Part shown: in pieces, positions 10,875-22,719 of the stretch
How the letters are laid out: each line of letters starts with the position of its first letter
Position numbering within the stretch: position 1 is the first letter of the stretch
Source: Bursaphelenchus xylophilus
Taxonomy: Eukaryota > Nematoda > Chromadorea > Rhabditida > Aphelenchoididae
Length of the DNA stretch: 64,000 nucleotides
Direction of reading: 5' to 3'
NCBI GenBank assembly: GCA_904066235.2
Contig: CAJFCV020000005.1
Span: 6,629,501-6,693,500, forward strand
Notes under the pieces: generated by a model
What the model saw: only the letters and a program-made list of their open reading frames with translations
Told to the model about the DNA's origin: nothing
The model's database searches: none
Position numbers and translations under genes: made by a program

Positions 10875-13800
10875 TTAACTAAATCGAAGATCGGCACCTT
10901 CGGTTGATGGGCTCGACCGGAAAAGGGACTGGCCTTGCTTGATATTGTCCGTGATGAAGGCGATTACAGCTAGCCAAGCTCGACGGAGCTCCTTGTGTTT
11001 CCTGACCACCTCATTCTTTCGAACTCCATCCAAAATCGCATCACCTGTAAAGAAAATATTTTACATTAGGAAATTTATAAGTCATTGCCAATATATGGAG
11101 TCTCGGTTTTCTATGACATTTTGGTAAGCAAAATTCGGAAAAAAGTTTGAAAAAAATTGTTGAGAAACTCAAACTCATTTGAAAAAATCGATTTTTTACA
11201 TACCGAGATCATCCCACATAGCGATAGAAATGCCTTCTGTCCTTAGACTGCGGTGGACTTGTCCGATTTCATTCAAATAAGCGATAATTGCACCCGGATG
11301 TGCATCCAGATTCCTCACAATTCGATCGATTAATTCTAAGGTCAGCTTCGTGTGCATGGTCGTGCAATCAGCATCGCTTTGCGTGAACACCGCCACACCA
11401 TCAGCCTAAAAAAGTGACATCAAAATTGGAGGTCCACGCATGAATAATTATGTATATGTTATGTATAGTATGCATATAAAGTTATTAAGGGAAAAGAGAG
11501 CGGGCGAAAAGACTAAGAAAAGATGTAAATAAAGCAACATACCTTCTGCATCAGCGCTTTGGCCTTGGCGTTTTTCGCGTACAAAGTGGCATATAATTGG
11601 GAGGCAAAGGAGCCGTTGATACCAGTAGAATAAATATTGGGCCAGCATTGGGAGATGAGTTTTTGTTGGTAGCAGGAGAGCCCGATTACCTCACTGAGGA
11701 TCCGACTCCGTGCCACACCGTCCAGAAGTAGGTCTGGGCTTGACCTTTTCAGCTACAATTTTATTTTCTTTTACAACGGAAGTACCCCAAGTGTGACGCC
11801 CACATTTTCTTTAAATTCTGCACAGATGTCTGACATAGGCCACATATGGTATCAATTCCTAATAATTTTAGCTCGTCCGTTGATTAACTTTGCGGCCGAG
11901 AGAGTACGCGAAACGCAGAGAGCGGTCACAGAAAAAAACACTGTTTAGCCATACCTCTGTCAGTTTCGTGCGGAAAAAAAATGGGTTTTTGTGGAAACAC
12001 TAATATTCTAAATTTTTGTCAAGTGTCACCAAAATCAGAGTGTGGCGCTTGGGGTACTTTCCCTGTTAGTTCAAGTTTGTCGAAATCATTTTTGTGACAA
12101 TTAATTTTTTTAAGACTAATTCAAAATTGAAAAATTAAAAAGCTCACCGTGTCAGACTTTTTGAGGGTAGACTCGCCATTGGAAAGGGATAATGGAGATC
12201 TCTGCAGGCCGTTTCGAGGATTCCCATTGTTGTTTGCACTTGGTCCTTGCTGGTCTTCATTGCCCGGATCAGTTTTCGATCTCCCGACTCTGGCCAGATG
12301 GGGGAATGAAGATACGGGCTCTTCCAGCGACGTCGAGGCTACAGGTTCTGTATTTTGAAGAGATTTCTAAAACATGTAGCTTTATTTCTTGACTGATTTC
12401 TTCATCAAAATCATTCTCTACAATACCAACCTCCCCATTTCGAACAGAAACTTGTCGTTGCAGGCTCTTCCCTTGCTGTTGCATCTCAGCTTCCATCATT
12501 CGTTGCCACCTGAGGTCCCTCAAACACTGTCGCTCGAGGGAATCAATAGAATCTGTAGAAACTGTCCTTGTAAATCTCAAAGGAGAACAGATCGAGGTCC
12601 GCCGAGATTCCCGAGGTGGATGGGTGACTTTGATTCGAGGGATGGCCGGGTGTTCGAGGACTTCCGAGGTCCGGGAGGATTGTTGGATCGCGTATATTGG
12701 CTGATGTACTTGCTGTCGGAGGGATTCTGATTCTTGGACGAAGTGAGTGTAACTGGAACGGGGCGCTTTACAGGAGGCGGAGTGCCATTCTGCGTCCTGA
12801 AATCAACCGGATTTCATTACAACAGATGCCTACTGCCATAAAAGTTTCTTCACTTTCTTTTTTGTATTACCCTTTGGAACTCCACAAAATGACAAAAAAA
12901 AATTTTAACAGCTACACCGGCATGCAGATTTAAACACACTCAAACGCGTTGTAATTAAGCGGCTTAAAGAGTTCGACAAATGTTGAGAGGGAAATCCGCG
13001 GCCAGCAATTAGTCCTATTAATTAATTCATCACTCAAATGGCCCTAAAATCCGGCCATGCTAAGGTTATATCCAATTCGGTTAAAGGATTATTGCCAAAA
13101 CAAAGTAACAATACCCATAATGTGGTCTCTAGGTGAACATAATATTCGAGGAATGTTGGAAAGGAACAACAATTGTGTTTAGATTACACTAGAGATTACC
13201 GAGATAACATTGAGAGTCTCGGACGAGTAGAATGAGGTGATAATCTTTAGATTTAGACGGTTAAGTAACGACATAAGGTGTGCAGATAAGGAAGAAATAC
13301 GCTTGTGACCTGAGGGTCTGGTCCATAATTAATTTCCCCAGGTTTTCCGTCAAATGTCATAGGGACTGGATTCATTTTGAGAAGGAATTTGGCCATGAAA
13401 ACAAGACCATTTTATCCGGCTTTGGAGCCCGTTTACCTTACCATTGCAGAGATAGAAGGCAAAGAAGTCTTAGACTACAGCTCATAGAAATTACACTACT
13501 GCTTAAGGAATGTTTTGTTCCCAATTACAAACCCGTCTTTTCCCCCCTCATCTAGGCTTGTCATAACATGTCAAGTCCCCATTTATGCCCTCAGGGCGCA
13601 AAATTAACACCGGATCTACACTTAAATGGACGAATGGCCGGAAGTTCGGCCATTGACACCATACACTTCCACAAAAATACATTTCGAATATTAATCAAGA
13701 CTAATGTCAGCAAAATCGGCGCTTAAAAAAAGTAAAAAAATTCATTAGAAAATTGCGACTCCTCCGGTGAAAATCCTAGATAACGGAGGGGATTAAGTTG

Positions 13801-16017
13801 ACAATCGATACACAAATTCAAAGAATCAAAAAATTTATTAAACAGACCAGACAAATGAACGGAGTTTTTAGAGTCGTAGATGCCAAAATAACATCAAAAT
13901 ATGGCGGAATGAAAGGAAATAGAAAGAACACTGTAATCTGACTTTAAAAAGAGGTAATATAGTAGACACGAACTCTGCTTAATATCCAAATGAACAGAAT
14001 ACTCATCAACAAATGATGGGTAATATAATATCAAAGGATGGGGAGGTCGAAAGATAAAGTCTAAGAATGACAACAATGCAGAAGGGTAAATAAACAGTCC
14101 AAAAATAACATGGGAACACAACGCCATGTAATTTGGTCTTATTTTGTGATAAAACTGTGGCCAAATGTCCTATGGATAATGAATTACAAGAAGGCGGTCA
14201 AGGTAAATGTATATATACATAATATAGTATAACATTCCCATCTGGGGAAGCCGGGGGAAAACTAATGAGGGCTTTGCCGGACACTCCGAGGTTCTGAAGG
14301 CGCTCTTTGCAGAAACAACCAAGATTCTTAGCCTAGAAGTTGATAAAAGGTTGGGGTTTCCCCTGGCAGTCCCTCCTCATTTTGGATAATCCCTCGAAAA
14401 AAGATCTCTGGACCTGCGAAAGGTCGCCAAAATTTCCGGAAATTTTATACTATTTGCGCCATAAAGTCCGTAGAATCTTCTTGATCTCGTCGCTCGTTGC
14501 GTTCGCAAGAAAATGCATGTCATAAGCGCAAAGATGGGAAGTCTCAGCGGCGCAGGCGAAAAAAAGCACTGTGAAAATTCCACGGACTTTATGGGTATTC
14601 GGCCTATTCGGAGTGTCGACACAAAACTCTCGGACATTTTGGTGACAGAATTGGGGCAGTGTTTTAAGCGGATAGGCCAAGACGGGGGAGGGGGATGGAC
14701 AAGTATAAGGTCAATGGGATGTGACCAACTACCTCCCTTTCCCCGCTCATCAACAGCTTCCTTGTTCCGGCCTTATGACCCGTTCCAAGACCCCCAACCA
14801 ACTTGCACTCCTTTGAATTCATTTTTGAAATAAAAGAAAACCAATAATGAAATTGAATCTGCCTTCAGGGCATATATAATCTGCTCTTAAGGACTTCCAA
14901 ACAAACCCGTCCCTGGCCTCACCTGCACACCCAAGTCCAACATCATCTGGGAAAACAGGTGGGAATGTCGAAAAGTTTCCGATCCCGCGAAGTCTGAACC
15001 GGTTTCTGGTCAGAGAATATGTGTCGGAGGAGGGCGAAGTAGGTTCAGGACTCCATTAAATGTAATATAAATAAATTCCTGACTCAAGAAAAGGGGGGAA
15101 TTTGGAAGAACGTAGGGAAAAAAGTAGTTTCCCGGAAAGAATATTATGTCCATAAATAGCAGCCATATAGCCATCACTACATCGGCTTTACGGACCCGGG
15201 AGATCTACCTTTACATGGCCAATGACACTCGGTAATACTATATCTAGCATTTGAAAAAGACGTTTTCATTGCGAAGCAACAAAGTGGAACTCTGCAATTT
15301 TGGTACGACTAAAAAATAAAATTTGGGCTGTGTTTTCCTAATAAGACGTGTTCAAAATTTTTAATCGCGTTGTGCAGAAACGAAAACTGTCCAGGTAAAA
15401 AGAGACAATAATTCAAGAAAGAAATTAAAAATTTTAAAATAAAATTATGATTTTTAAAAAGTATTTTTTACAGAGTAACATGCAAAAAAATTCTATTCGA
15501 TCGTTTCTCCGACCGTCGACGCTTATTACATAATCTCTCGCAAAAACTTGGCTGCCGTTGCAAAATGCAAGCAAAATTCTCAGGCCTTAGTATGTGACAA
15601 CATGCTTCCAAGTTAATCGGAGCTTCTCAGTTGGCAACATTACACTTGGTATAAAGAAAAAATATGTTATCATTGCAAGAAAACAGCCGCAAAGAGATCT
15701 TTAAACAAGCCATGAACACGGAACATAATGACCATGGATCTATAGCTCTATCTTAACATTAGGAAATCTTTGCCCTGCGGGCGCATAATCCGCCGGAAAA
15801 CGGGGCTGAAGATGGCATGTGTCTTCTCTTCTCATTGAGTATTTACATAACAATTAATTAATCACTTACTCTTCGCACGCGAGATCCCCGTCTCAGGCCG
15901 GTGGAGGCTCTGCGAATTCGATCGCCGACGGCTTCCAAACTCATCTACAAACAGCGAATTACATGAATTTGAGATGAACAAGGACTCGCAGGTGACACGC
16001 AAAGAAGGTTCAGACAT
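10875..16017 (-). CDS. globin with a long N-terminal extension
   Basis: Nematode genomes encode many divergent globins, several with extensions. Exons 5' to 3': 16017-15870, 15005-14923, 12796-12431, 12366-12148, 11752-11543, 11405-11204, 11044-10875; 1398 nt, 465 residues, all phases consistent. The globin fold begins near residue 285 (LISQCWPNIYSTG, FASQLYATLYAKNAKAKALM). His360 (TTMHTKL) and His393 (IGQVHRSL) are good candidates for the distal E7 and proximal F8 haem ligands. The end has RAWLAVIAFITDNIKQGQSLF, typical of the H helix. The first 280 residues are Ser/Arg/Gln-rich and look disordered, with many possible phosphorylation sites (RRRSNSQS). Introns 1 and 2 are large (864 and 2126 bp); the latter holds a TIR element. 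Exon 2 is inferred from phase and splice sites only. Confidence 0.75.
14459..14594. mobile_element. small TIR element (MITE-like) in a globin intron
   Basis: The left end (14459-14480) begins CCATAAAGTCCGT and the right end (14573-14594) is its inverted copy; the 22-bp arms match at about 20 positions. The 136-bp element has no coding capacity. Flanking bases show no clear target-site duplication. The inside is GC-richer than the surroundings. Confidence 0.55.
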
Positions 16018-18898
16018 CTTGTTTTGATGGAGAAAGGAGACAATTGGAGAATGGAGGCGGACGTCATCAGTCAACTATATGAAAGACACCAATCATGGGC
16101 GAGTTTGTGACAAGCGATTATATTATCCATGTCATTTGATATCAATTATTTAAATTTTTTGATACGAATCGTAAAAAGCTTACTCTTTCTTCGGGGTCAG
16201 GACCTTTCGGTCCCCAGAAATTTTTCACGATTGAGTGTCAAAAATGTCGCGAGATTTTTTTGCACGGTGCGAAAATAAAAATAAAATTTTTCTTTGTGAA
16301 TAGTGATATTACAAATGACTTTATTACTCATAATCAATTCACCCTGGCCTTATGGAATAATCAAGGAATCTAGAATATGCCCGCAGGCTCTTTTCCGAAA
16401 CGAACTCCGGGTCCTTTTTGCGGCCGAAGATTGACAGTCAGAGCTCAGGCCGGATACATTTAATTCGTTCGCCGAAATGTCAAATAAATAAAATAATGTC
16501 CGACGGCTTTCATCTCAATTAATTTCATCGCTTCCGTGTTCGGATTCTGATCCTGAATTCGCTTGGACAGTACACTTTATGTTAAAAGTTCTTTCGTATT
16601 TTTTTCCAAAAAAAACATTGCGCTCAAGCGGTCGAACTGAGTGGATTACTCGAAACGGATTACACAAATTCGCAATAAATTACTCCAACATATCTGGGTA
16701 TCCCATACTAATGTTGCAAGTCGGCACAAAATAGAGGAAAAAATATTAAAATTGGCATAATCTCTGCAAAGGATCATTCGAATTACAATCTAAAATTAAA
16801 ATTAATGAAAAAAGAATGGGATAATGAGTAAGGAAAGAGGCCGAGAGTAAGGGAATAAGTGGCCAAAGTTTCCGGGCAGTCTGAAAACAGTGTGATAAAA
16901 AGAATTCGGGAATTTAAATTCTTTAAAAAGTAGAGGGATTGTAGAAAATATGGTATAGCAAGTGTTACAGAGAACAATCAAGCTTGTTTTCGGCTACAAA
17001 GGTCGGAGCAAAAGCAGAAAAACACAAAATTCATCCGGAAAACGCTCCCCATGCCCGAACTCGGCTACTCTTAGGGCCATAAAAGTGTTGGTTCCCCCCG
17101 TGTTTTTACAGCTCTTTGCATAATTACACCTATGTTTTTTGGTGTTCGAACAAATGAAAAAAATTGCTAAAAGGCCTAACATAAGGGGAATTTTTGGATG
17201 TGTAGATTTCGATGACATATTCAAAATTTTCGAAGATGAAAGCAAAGGGTTTCACTTTGCCGAGCAAAAAGCTGTTTAAGGTTGGATGTCATTCTGTGCT
17301 TTCGGATCGGAAAATTTTTAAAGTCAATTGTAATCACGACAAGAGAATAAGGTAAGTACTGAACACGAAACTCCCCAACATATCGGGTCAGCACTTCCCA
17401 ATGTCAGTCTCAGTGCCTGAAGCGCTAATTAAACCCCATGGCCACAATAAATCCTCGACCATAAAACCCGTAAATTGGTTGCAAGTTTTGCGCCCAAGCT
17501 GGCCGAAGGGACAGTTCACACCGTTATGCCTTCCCCGGTGTTTAGCAGGTTTCGAAAAGTGACGGAATCTAAAATTAACAATTGTAATTGGGCATTATTC
17601 ATGAGCTGTTGGTTGGAGACCTATTAGGCAACGACAGGTGATGGGATGACATCGACTCGCAGCGAATATTAGATTAGAGAGCATCCGACGACTTCTGAAA
17701 CACCAACCAAGCTTCTTTTGTCCCTGTGTCTTGACCATTATACGCCATAAAAATAATTACATTAAGAGAGCCGGGAATGTTTTGTTGGGAAAAAAGAAAT
17801 TAAGCCCTGAGGGGCTGGAAAAGGTGCTTAACCCAACGAATATTTAAGAATATATTTGTGACCCTAAAGACACCTAGGGCCATAAAACACTCACATCTCT
17901 CACGAATACGAGCAAAGTAGACTTATATAAATGCAAGAACATCTCCTCTTTTGGAAGACAAGAACATTAACATAATTTTAAAGGACAAAAAATCCCATTT
18001 TAGGGATTGCGCAGCAACAAAACAATTCTCTGAGGCATAGATATGTAATGCTGACTGTCTGCAGTAAATAAAATTGTTTCCGCCGTCCCGAATCCCCTTT
18101 ATCTGCTCTTTTCCCGGCCGAATGATCGAGATTATAAGAAAGAAATGACCATTTTTAGGTGAGAAAAAGCTGCCAAGTCCTTACTTCCGGTCCAAAACAG
18201 CGCTGACTACTGGTTCCCTTGTCTCTGACAACTACTATTTGTCTCTTACAACCTTGGCTTTGTCCCTTGCAACCTCTGTCTTTCCAATTATTCCCCAAAA
18301 CAAGCACGGGAAAGGAGACGCCTCGGGGTTATTGAAGGCCCTACTCGTTGTTACAGACACTGGACAATGTCATCAACATGAGCTGCTCCCTACTTTCTCA
18401 TCAACAGACCATATAAACACATTTCTCATTCCAAGACATGATTAATATAACCCCAAAATTTATGGTTAAATCGAGCCCAAATAAACTCAATTAATCAGAA
18501 TGTCAAGATTCCGCTCATGTATGAATGAACCCGTGAGAATATCGAGTAAACAGTCGCCTTTTATGGTCCTCAGGCCAAGACAATGAGGATTCGGGAATTA
18601 AATAACATGTGTTCATACGCAAGTTGGATGACATCTATGGCTTGCAAGCGTGAGATGGAATGATTAATGAGCCCACGAATCCACTTCTCACTTCTTTCTC
18701 AACTTCAAGATTTAAAATTTAAATTTTAACAAATTTCGCTCGCGGAAATTTGAATAATTCAGCGGTAATAAGTAGCGGATGGTCTGATCAGTCGTTTTCT
18801 GTGATCAATTCTAGAACGGCCGCCTCTCTTTTGGCCTAGTGAATCCAATCCTCCAACGCGCTTTAACGAGACCCATTGGTTAGAATTGAGGAACTAAA
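16018..18898. other. large region without a supported gene
   Basis: About 2.9 kb between the divergent globin and PTP genes. Short frames exist on both strands but none has a start, splice context and protein-like composition together. A degenerate GCCCTGAGGGGC palindrome lies at about 17804. Presumably promoter and spacer for both genes. Confidence 0.5.
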
Positions 18899-21460
18899 AT
18901 GGACAGAGGGAAGCTGGCTGGAGCCATCCATAACCTCCGCAAAAAGTTTAAAAAAAACTCCAACGAAAACGATGGGAGCTCCACCAAGAGCGAGGATAAT
19001 AAGGCTAGCAAGGTAAGTAAGATTGCGTAACATAATAAATCAATAATTGTAAAGGGCGTTCAGAGAAATAGGTAGGAAAGCTTCTGTCGGCGCTTAGTCA
19101 AGATTCTTGCCGAAAATTTTTTTTTCTCCGCCAACGCGGAGAGTAGTGTATTCGGCGGAAACTTTTGTGCACTTTTCTCATTATCACACCAATTTAAAAC
19201 GCAAATACGATTTTTGATGGTTGACAACAGCCGAGTTGTGTGTTTATTTTTTTAATACAGTAAATAATCCGAAAGAAAATTTTTAATATTGGTTTTTTGG
19301 GGGTTTGAACCATGGAGAATTCAAAAACCAAGGTTAGCAGGACAAAAGGTCGATGTCATTGTTACTACTGCCTACATGATTAAAAATACTATTTTATATT
19401 AACTCTGCAATCTTCCGCTCAACGCAACAAAAATAATATTTCCAATTGTGGTTCGCATTATTTTTATCGTTGCATCATTAATAGTTGTCGATTTGACAAT
19501 TTGTATTCAAAACGCCACGAAAATTATATTATTAGCTTCTATTTGAAGGAAATGACTAAAGGTTTAAAAGATCCAGAAATCTTGGGACATCCTGTATTTA
19601 TTTAAAAAGTTGATGATTACGTTCAGAGGGAACGAAAGAAGTCAGTGGCTAGTCGGAAGAAGAAACCCGCGGCGGGGGGAGAAAAGACAGTCGACGTAAA
19701 TGAAGCTGAGATGAGCAACAGGACCAAGAAGGTGTAGGTTGAACATGTAATCCAGGCTTTTAAACTTTCCAAAGCAATGAACCCGACATTATAGCCCACG
19801 AAGCAACGAACCACAATCCAGTCGGAGTAGGAAGAAAGTGTAAGTTAAACATCAAATTTAAACATCAGGCCAGGGCTTCAACATCGTCATATCGAAATTT
19901 CTCGGCCGATAAACGATAATATGAAAAGGAAGACATCACTGCCAAAATTATTAAAATTTTTGGCGCGATACACATTGATCGAAAAAATATTTTTTTTCAA
20001 TTAGTTTGACCAGGCCCATTTTAACAATCACTAACAGCAATTTTTTTAACAAAGCTCATATTTACCCAAAGAAAAAACGCTTTGGTTTGACAAAACTTGC
20101 AATTGTTACTTAAAAATTGTCGTATGGTTATCGAGTGCTTTGGACTGATGTCGTATCGAAACGATATTTAAAAACGATGTTTCAAGCCATTATCGGGTTA
20201 CTGTAGAATTTAAAATGTATGGCCTTGTAAACTCATACGGAGAGGTTGATAATTCCAGGAAGAAGGCGCCGCTTCCCGGCCAGGTTACTGTGAAAAATAC
20301 CGCCGGAGCGGAGCCTACTCAAATTCCCGCAGGCAAGGACGATTTACTTACGGATAAGTCTGGATTTGTCTCGTCTTTATTGGATAAGGAGATATCAGGT
20401 TTGAAGAAGGAATTCGAGGAGCTGAAGGCTGAAGATAAGACATTGCCTGAGGCAACGGCCTTTCTTGACCCTACCAATGCCGACAGAAATCGATTTAAGG
20501 CAAGTGTTCTTTCAGTAATATGAAATTGTGGTTATGGCAGTTTAGTGTAGGTTTTAGAATATTCTCTGCATCGAATCCTCCCGGGTTCGTCTTTCTGATG
20601 GTGGATATTATCATGCGAATTCTGTGGACTCGAGGTTTATCATGGCCCAATCCCCACTGCCAAATACGGTCGGCCATTTCTGGGATTTAATCCATCATGA
20701 AGGAGTGGAAGCAGTAAGAAATCAAAGGCTAATTAAACCTGATAACATCTTCAGGTTGTTCAACTGTCCAACTGTGATGAGGGAAAGAAGTGCGCCAGAT
20801 ATTATCCACCTCAGGTTGGCCAGACAAGTGATGTCGGAGGGGTTAAGGTCTCAAATCTGAATGTAAAGATAGCTTCAATACTTATAATACCCAACTAAGT
20901 AAATATAAATCACAGGATTTAGACAGAACCTTCAGAGGAACCGAGTCTTCAAATCAACGTCTTACAAGCCCAATGCCCTAAGGGCGAGATCACCGTGAAG
21001 AATATTTTTTGGTCTTTCCCTCCCACAGGACTCCCCGAGCCATCATCCGCTATATCTGTGATTTGGAGGTTGATTAAGAATTGCAAGAAAGTGGTTGTTC
21101 ATTGCAGTTCGGGATCCGGGAGAAGTGCCATCGTCTTGTTGACCTGTCAGATATTGGAGAAACTTTTAAAAGGGGAGGAAGTCCACATGCTCAAAATGGC
21201 CAAGGAACTCAAACAGAAACGACATAAATCCATCATTTCGGAGATGGTGGGTCGTCTTCACACTGATTTTTCACTTTTTACAGCACTATCTATACGTCGC
21301 CCGCACAGTTCTTTTCTTTTTTACCAAATCGAATGCCGTGGATATGTCTCAGAATTTGCTGATCTTCATCGATGATTATGATGCTTACGTCAAAAAGCAT
21401 AACAATGAGGAGAAACAGAAAGCCGACAAAAATGCTGAGACAGAAGGCACTGAGGAATAG
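18899..21460 (+). CDS. nematode protein-tyrosine-phosphatase-domain protein with a degraded WPD loop
   Basis: Exons: 18899-19012, 19627-19733, 19795-19839, 20259-20499, 20558-20713, 20755-20862, 20923-21246, 21284-21460; 1272 nt, 423 residues. The first 90 residues are Lys/Arg-rich, as in many small nematode PTPs. The catalytic domain follows: NRFKNILCIESSRVRL, YYHANSV, PLPNTVGHFWDLI and the P-loop HCSSGSGRSA, with Cys at about residue 318 and the Arg kept. The WPD motif reads SFPPTGLP, so the general-acid Asp is Pro. The last part (HYLYVARTVLFFF) has His where PTPs have Gln. The protein may be a weak or dead phosphatase. The intron at 20500 has a GC donor (TTAAG|GCAAGT). An ATG at 20215 could start a shorter form, but exons 1-3 join in phase to the rest. 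AATAAA lies near 21515. Confidence 0.8.
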
Positions 21461-21742
21461 AATTGAAAGAATTAGTTATTTCTGGGGGTTGCTTGTTCCT
21501 TGAATACTTTTCCTGAATAAATGAAATTCCTCATACCAATCTTGTATTCTCAGAAAGGAAAACAAATATGGTTTGTTTATTGTGATGCTTATAACAGTTT
21601 CCACATGTCATGCAGCGCTGCATTTCCATCACGAGATGATTTATATTCCAACACGAAATATTTTGTTCTGGCATTATGTTGCAAAGAACATATTTTTTTG
21701 TAAAATCGAGATAAACAATAAAAGTTCATCGTTTTGGACGAA

Positions 21743-22485
21743 ATGAGCTTTATTCTCAAGGTTTGTTGTTGCACAACAGATGAAGAAGAAGATGAGAGTT
21801 ATTTGATCAGAAATGATGAGACCGATGACATCTTCAGATCTGAGAGGTAAGTACACGAGTTCCATTGAAATTCTGAGATAGTGCTGCGATTTGTTTATAA
21901 GAATTGTAATTCCAGTGTGAATGTACCCACTCAAAATTCGGCCGGGAACGGGGTTAGCGCTGGCAATCGATTAACGCCAACTTTTCCCGGAAACAACTCT
22001 GCCAGGTCTAGGGAGCAGAACGAAGCTGCCTTGATCCATCGTATTTTGAATACGGCACAGGAGGTAAGTCTTCGTTTATTTATTTTTAATGTTCTAGAGA
22101 ATAATTGATGTGAATTTGGATGATAATGTTGGGGAAATTGATATTACCCAACGATCTAGAGCCTATTCTGAAGCTGTGCGGAAACATGATGCTAAGAGGA
22201 AGAAGAATGGAGGTAGGGGAGCTATTATTTTCATTAAGTATGCCTAAAAGTTAATTTTTCGTCTAATACGCTATTATCCCTTTGTTTTTAGAAGAGGCTG
22301 CACCTCTTGGTCATATTTTGTTAGACACCGGCAACCAGCCCAAAGCCTTTGTTAACCATGTAACAGCCGTTGATGTCCAACTCCTTAACCATGTATCAGA
22401 TATCTTCTCCGAAGCTGTCCGTTCTGATATTGGTATTCGTCCTGGCGAGCAATTGGTGGTTTATATGGACCAATTGGATTCATGA
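21743..22485 (+). CDS. lmtr-1: LAMTOR1 (p18) Ragulator subunit
   Basis: LAMTOR1 wraps the other Ragulator subunits and anchors Rag GTPases and mTORC1 to lysosomes. Exons: 21743-21846, 21916-22063, 22098-22212, 22292-22485; 561 nt, 186 residues. The family signature is NEAALIHRILNTAQERIIDVN, then a QRSRAYSEAVRKH segment and the C-terminal EAVRSDIGIRPGEQLVVYMD, all aligning with human p18. The N-terminus MSFILKVCCCTTDEEEDE has the Cys cluster and acidic stretch but not the Gly2 needed for N-myristoylation (human MGCC). Either the anchor relies on palmitoylation alone or the true first exon was missed. The next gene starts 234 bp downstream on the same strand. Confidence 0.85.
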
Positions 22486-22716
22486 ATGCACGGGTTTATT
22501 TTCCAGACTTTTATCAAGGACGTTACCGTCCTCTTTATGCCATGCGTAACATCTTGTTAAGCATACCATGATGTTATCCATGTCTCCACATATTTTGTAC
22601 GCCATCAGTTTTCCTTGTAATTAATAAATATTCACTTTTTAAGTTTTGAATCTTCTTTCTAGGTGTTTTTCCTGCTTTGAAGTTATCTGCCAATGGTCTT
22701 TGTTCCCTCTTTATTA

Positions 22717-22719
22717 TAG
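22717..22719 (+). promoter_or_regulatory. probable trans-splice acceptor before the mS23 start
   Basis: CTCTTTATTATAG ends directly at the ATG at 22720. The upstream gene ends at 22485 and has an AATAAA near 22623, about 95 bp before this AG, the classical spacing of a nematode operon junction. Confidence 0.55.

Noticed and set aside
12871..12930. Minus-strand exon ending CAAAGG|GTAATA upstream of globin exon 3
   Set aside because: It has no start or upstream acceptor in frame, while the exon at 15005-14923 joins in the right phase to both neighbours.
13280..13555. 91-codon plus-strand open frame
   Set aside because: No splice context, odd composition, and it lies within an intron of the opposite-strand globin gene.
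20215..20258. ATG at 20215 as the start of the PTP gene
   Set aside because: Possible, but the exons at 18899, 19627 and 19795 join in phase to 20259 through an acceptor inside this frame, and a basic N-terminus is typical of the family.
20975..20985. GCCCTAAGGGC palindrome
   Set aside because: It lies inside a coding exon of the PTP gene (codons for Cys-Pro-Lys-Gly), so it may be coincidental and was left out of the palindrome family.
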